Assembly (NCBI RefSeq): GCF_030296615.1
Contig: NZ_AP027732.1
Span: forward strand, 3,353,042-3,417,041
DNA: 64,000 nt
Direction of reading: 5' to 3'
DNA from: Frondihabitans sucicola
GTDB lineage: Bacteria > Actinomycetota > Actinomycetes > Actinomycetales > Microbacteriaceae
Each line of letters opens with the position of its first letter. The stretch's first letter is position 1. The notes under the pieces were generated by a model. It did no database searches. It saw nothing but the letters and a program-made list of their open reading frames with translations, and was not told the DNA's origin. The position numbers were made by a program, and so were the translations under genes. Positions 61,088 to 64,000 of this stretch are shown in pieces.

Positions 61088-62059
61088 ATGCGTTTTCTGA
61101 GCAACAAGCGCGCGATCGTCGCCGGTGCCGCTGCTCTCCTGGCTGTGGCGACGCTCGCCGGCTGCTCCGCGTCGAACGGGGCCGCCGGAGCGACCGCCGA
61201 GGCCGGCCAGGGCACCTACGCCAAGTCGAGTGACACGCTCGTCTTCGGAGCGGTGCCCGACCAGGCCGGATCGGACTCGAACTGGAAGCCCGTCGAGGAC
61301 TACATCGCCAAGAAGACGGGCAAGAAGGTCGAGTTCTATCCCACCAGCGACTACACCGCACTCATCGCGGCCGCCGTCGCCGGGAAGGTCGACATCGCGT
61401 CGTTCTCGGGTCTGACCTACGTGCAGGCCGTCAACAAGGGGGCGAAACTCGGCGTCGCCTCGGCTGTCGTCTCGTCCCCCGGCCTGAAGGACCCGGGCTA
61501 CTACTCGGAGGCGATCGTCCCGAAGGGCTCGCCGATCACCAAGCTCGCCGACTTCGCCGGCAAGAAGATCTGCTTCGTCGACCCCAACTCGACCTCCGGC
61601 TTCCTGTTCCCGCTCCTGGCGCTCAGCAAAGCCGGGCTCAGCGTGAAGTCATCCGGCACCGACGCGAGCGGCAACCCGAAGTTCTCCGACTTCACCGCGT
61701 CCTTCGCCGGGGCCCACGACAAGTCCGTGCAGTCCATCGCGACCAAGCAGTGCGACGCCGGATTCGCCGAGGACACCGAGGCCGACGCGGCCGCGAAGAA
61801 GGGCCAGGTCACCGTCATCGACAAGCAGTACGTTCCCGGCGGGCCTCTCGTCTACTCGAAGGCCCTGCCGTCGGCAGAGCAGACCAAGCTCACGTCGATC
61901 ATGAAGAGCATCACCGTCGACGACATCACGGCGGCCGGTATCTCGACATCGGACGGCTTCACGTCGACCTTCTTCGGAGCGATCGCGGAGAAGGACTCGT
62001 ACTACAAGTCGATCCGGGACATCTGCACGCAGGTTCCCGCCGCCGAGTGCGCCTCCTGA
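61088..62059 (+). CDS. phnD: Phosphonate ABC transporter substrate-binding lipoprotein PhnD
   Basis: A 323-residue exported lipoprotein with signal NKRAIVAGAAALLAVATL and lipobox LAGC. The PhnD fold features are LVFGAVPDQAGSDSNWKPVE, VEFYPTSDYTALIAAAVAGK, FVDPNSTSGFLFPLLALSKA and AGFAEDTEA. Ligand contacts typical of phosphonate binders (Ser/Thr in the PNSTSG loop) are present. First gene of the importer unit, behind its own PhnF box. phnC begins 34 bases after its stop. Confidence 0.93.
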   Translation: MRFLSNKRAIVAGAAALLAVATLAGCSASNGAAGATAEAGQGTYAKSSDTLVFGAVPDQAGSDSNWKPVEDYIAKKTGKKVEFYPTSDYTALIAAAVAGKVDIASFSGLTYVQAVNKGAKLGVASAVVSSPGLKDPGYYSEAIVPKGSPITKLADFAGKKICFVDPNSTSGFLFPLLALSKAGLSVKSSGTDASGNPKFSDFTASFAGAHDKSVQSIATKQCDAGFAEDTEADAAAKKGQVTVIDKQYVPGGPLVYSKALPSAEQTKLTSIMKSITVDDITAAGISTSDGFTSTFFGAIAEKDSYYKSIRDICTQVPAAECAS

Positions 62060-62093
62060 CCGCCTCGAGCATCGACGAGAGAGCAGAGCACCG

Positions 62094-62930
62094 ATGAACG
62101 GCACGGCGACCGCCCCCATCGTCACCATCTCGGGTCTGACCAAGAGGTTCGGCTCCAACAGGGCCCTCCACGACGTCGACCTGACGGTGGCGCGCGGGGA
62201 GGTCGTCGTGCTGCTCGGCCTGTCCGGCTCGGGAAAATCGACGCTCCTGCGGCACATCGACGGGCTCGAATCACCCAGCGAAGGCTCCCTCGACGTCCTC
62301 GGCGAGCGCGTCGAGACGCTGTCCCAGAAGTCGCTGCGCTCCCTCCGGAGCCGCGTCGCGATGATCTTCCAGCAGTTCGAGTTGGTCCCGTCTCTGACCG
62401 TCCTCGAGAACGTCCTGACCGGGGCGCTCTCGCGCCTGTCCGGCCCCCGCCTCGGAGTCTGGACCTACCCTCGGGCTCTTCGACGCCAGGCCCTCGGCCA
62501 TCTGGATCGGGTGGGCCTTCTCGAGAAGGCCTACGAGCGGTCCGAACTCCTGTCCGGCGGTCAGCAGCAGCGGGTGGCCATCGCCAGGGCGTTGATGCAG
62601 GAGCCGCAGATCCTGCTCGCCGATGAGCCCGTCGCCTCGCTCGATCCGGAGTCCAGCGAGCAGGTGATGCGGCTCATCCGGGAGATCGCGGCCGACGACG
62701 GCCTCACCGTGATCTGCAGCCTCCATCAGGTCGATCTCGCACTGGGCTGGGGCGACCGCATCGTCGGTCTGCGGCACGGCGAGGTCGTCCTCGACACACC
62801 GACCGACGGCCTGACGAAATCCCAGGTGATGGAGGTCTACGGGCGCGTGACCCCGACGGCGGAACTCCGGGCCATCGAGACCGAGCTCGCGACCGAGAGC
62901 CTCCTTCTGACCCGGGGCGCCGAGGCGTGA
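62094..62930 (+). CDS. phnC: Phosphonate ABC transporter ATP-binding protein PhnC
   Basis: A 278-residue ATPase. Walker A is LLGLSGSGKSTLLRHIDGLE, the Q-loop MIFQQFELVPSLTVLENVLT, signature LSGGQQQRVAIARAL and Walker B ILLADEPVASLD. The insertion LSRLSGPRLGVWTYP with LRRQALGHLDRVGLLEKAYE is typical of PhnC. Overlaps phnE by four bases. Confidence 0.95.
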   Translation: MNGTATAPIVTISGLTKRFGSNRALHDVDLTVARGEVVVLLGLSGSGKSTLLRHIDGLESPSEGSLDVLGERVETLSQKSLRSLRSRVAMIFQQFELVPSLTVLENVLTGALSRLSGPRLGVWTYPRALRRQALGHLDRVGLLEKAYERSELLSGGQQQRVAIARALMQEPQILLADEPVASLDPESSEQVMRLIREIAADDGLTVICSLHQVDLALGWGDRIVGLRHGEVVLDTPTDGLTKSQVMEVYGRVTPTAELRAIETELATESLLLTRGAEA

Positions 62931-64000
62931 CGACACTCGAGGCGCCGCCAGCCACCGACCTGCCTCGCGCCGAGGCGCCGGCTCCGCCCCGCCTCATCCG
63001 TCCGTCCCGCCTCGCGGCGCTCCTCGTGCTCGTCGCGATGCTCGCCTTCTCGATCTACGCGCTCTCGACGCTCGACTTCACCTGGAGCAACGTCCTCGGG
63101 AGCGTTGCCAACGCCGTGAAGGTGTTCCAGGAGATGGATCCGATCAGCCTTCCCGGCCCGGCCGACCTCGCCTACCTCATCGGACTCACACTCGGCATCG
63201 TGATCCTCGGAACCGTCGTCGCCGCGCTCATCTCCGTGCCCGTCGCCTGGCTGGCCGCCGAGAACACGACGCCGGCCGCTGGACTCCGATGGCTGGGCCG
63301 CGCCGTCGGCGTCGTCACCCGGGCCGTGCCCGACGTCGTCCTCGCCCTCGCGTTCTCCCTCACCTTCGCTCTCGGGAGCCCCCTGCCCGGGATCTTCGCG
63401 ATCGGAATCCACTCCGTCGGGATGATCTCCAAGCTCTTCGCCGATGCGATCGAGCACAGCGACGACGGTCCGCGACTCGCCATCCGAGCCGCCGGAGGCT
63501 CGCGGTCCCAGGAGTTCTGGGGCGGAGTCTTCCCGCAGGTGCTGCCATCGTGGATCGCGACGGCTCTGCACCGTTTCGACATCAACCTGCGGGGCTCGGC
63601 GATCCTGGGATACGCCGGCGTGGGGGCCTCGGGTACGCCATGCGCATCTCCTTCGAGCACTTCCCCGAGGGCTACGGCCGCGGCCTCGGGATCGCGGCCG
63701 TGATCTTCGTCCTCTGCGTCGTCCTCGAGATCGTCTCGTCGACCATCCGCCGGAGCCTGCTCGGAGTCGAACCCGTCGGGGAGACGCTCGGTGACCGGCT
63801 GGTTCGCGTGACACGGCGCCGGAGCCGCTCCGAGGCCGACGCGGCTGCCGCGGCCGACGCTTCGATGCCGTCGCGCTCGGGTGCGACCGTCGAGTCCATG
63901 CTGCGTCGCCCCTGGACCGCCACGCGCGTCCGGAACACCGTCTGGCTGGTCGTCGCCGTGGGTCTCGTCATCGCGAGCTACTGGCTGGCGCGGGTCGACT
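62927..64000 (+). CDS. phnE: Phosphonate ABC transporter permease PhnE (tandem, frameshifted, cut by window edge)
   Basis: GTG start at 62927. The first permease unit (about 240 residues) has AWLAAENTTPAAGLRWLGRA, ALGSPLPGIFAIGIHSVGMI and the EAA-like AIRAAGGSRSQEFWGGVFPQ. One G is missing in the GGGGG run at 63622-63626; restoring it gives GVGGLGYAMRISFEHFPEGY, then a final helix of unit 1. A long cytoplasmic linker then leads to a new helix (VRNTVWLVVAVGLVIASYWL), the start of a second permease unit. This fits the tandem PhnE-PhnE fusions known in actinobacteria. The C-terminus lies beyond the window. Confidence 0.9.

Noticed and set aside
1..64000. Prophage, integrative element or transposon in this window
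   Set aside because: I found no integrase, transposase, phage structural gene, tRNA-bounded direct repeats or clear composition shift.

Overview
The window is very GC-rich DNA packed with short-spaced, often 4-bp-overlapping (ATGA/GTGA) genes. With several Asp23/Gls24 paralogues, GAF-ANTAR regulators, GTG starts and strong G/C third-position bias, it looks like a chromosomal segment of a high-GC actinobacterium, probably of the Microbacteriaceae (inference from gene content, not proven). I see no rRNA, tRNA, CRISPR array, transposase or integrase, and no gene-free stretch longer than 300 bases.

Layout. 1-8.1 kb: Ig-like and beta-propeller hypotheticals, an APH-type phosphotransferase, a MarR regulator next to a FUSC-family membrane protein, an aldo/keto reductase and a LuxR-type response regulator divergent from a GlsB-type membrane protein. 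8.5-14.1 kb: an envelope-stress island with an ECF sigma factor, an anti-sigma-like/Asp23 fusion, a CsbD protein and two operons of Asp23-type and membrane-anchor proteins. Three matching promoters lie ahead of the sigma factor and of both Asp23 operons. 14.2-26.7 kb: mixed metabolism and regulation (glycosyltransferase, TetR, SGNH hydrolase, oxidoreductases, pentapeptide-repeat protein, alcohol dehydrogenase, DUF2809 protein, ketopantoate-reductase family, APH, short prolyl-tRNA synthetase).

26.7-37.3 kb: the most striking region. A sugar ABC importer, a fucose/arabinose-isomerase-family enzyme and an FGGY kinase form one operon. A LacI regulator lies between them and two enzymes of the DUF2961 (GH172) and DUF4185 (GH183-like) families. 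These two families are known for exo- and endo-acting D-arabinofuranan hydrolases, so I read the region as a D-arabinan (mycobacterial cell-wall type polysaccharide) utilisation locus: secreted endo-cleavage, import of oligosaccharides, cytoplasmic exo-cleavage to D-arabinose, isomerisation to D-ribulose and phosphorylation to D-ribulose 5-phosphate. Two near-identical palindromes (core GAAATCGATT) sit in the two operon promoters.

37.3-52.1 kb: two GAF-ANTAR proteins, an MFS transporter, a DUF4395/thioredoxin pair, a GNAT/SDR pair, a GT39-type membrane glycosyltransferase, and a five-gene set of flavin monooxygenase plus peptide-type ABC importer. 52.2-64 kb: a complete carbon-phosphorus lyase system: divergent PhnF regulator, phnGHIJKL, a DUF1045 protein, phnM, phnN, an acetyltransferase and the phnDCE phosphonate importer, with PhnF-type operator boxes before phnG and before phnD.

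Caution: about 18 genes carry one-base frameshifts, nearly all equal to one missing G or C in a short homopolymer. This pattern fits residual long-read sequencing error better than mass gene decay. Those genes are annotated across the shift, with the place of the break given.
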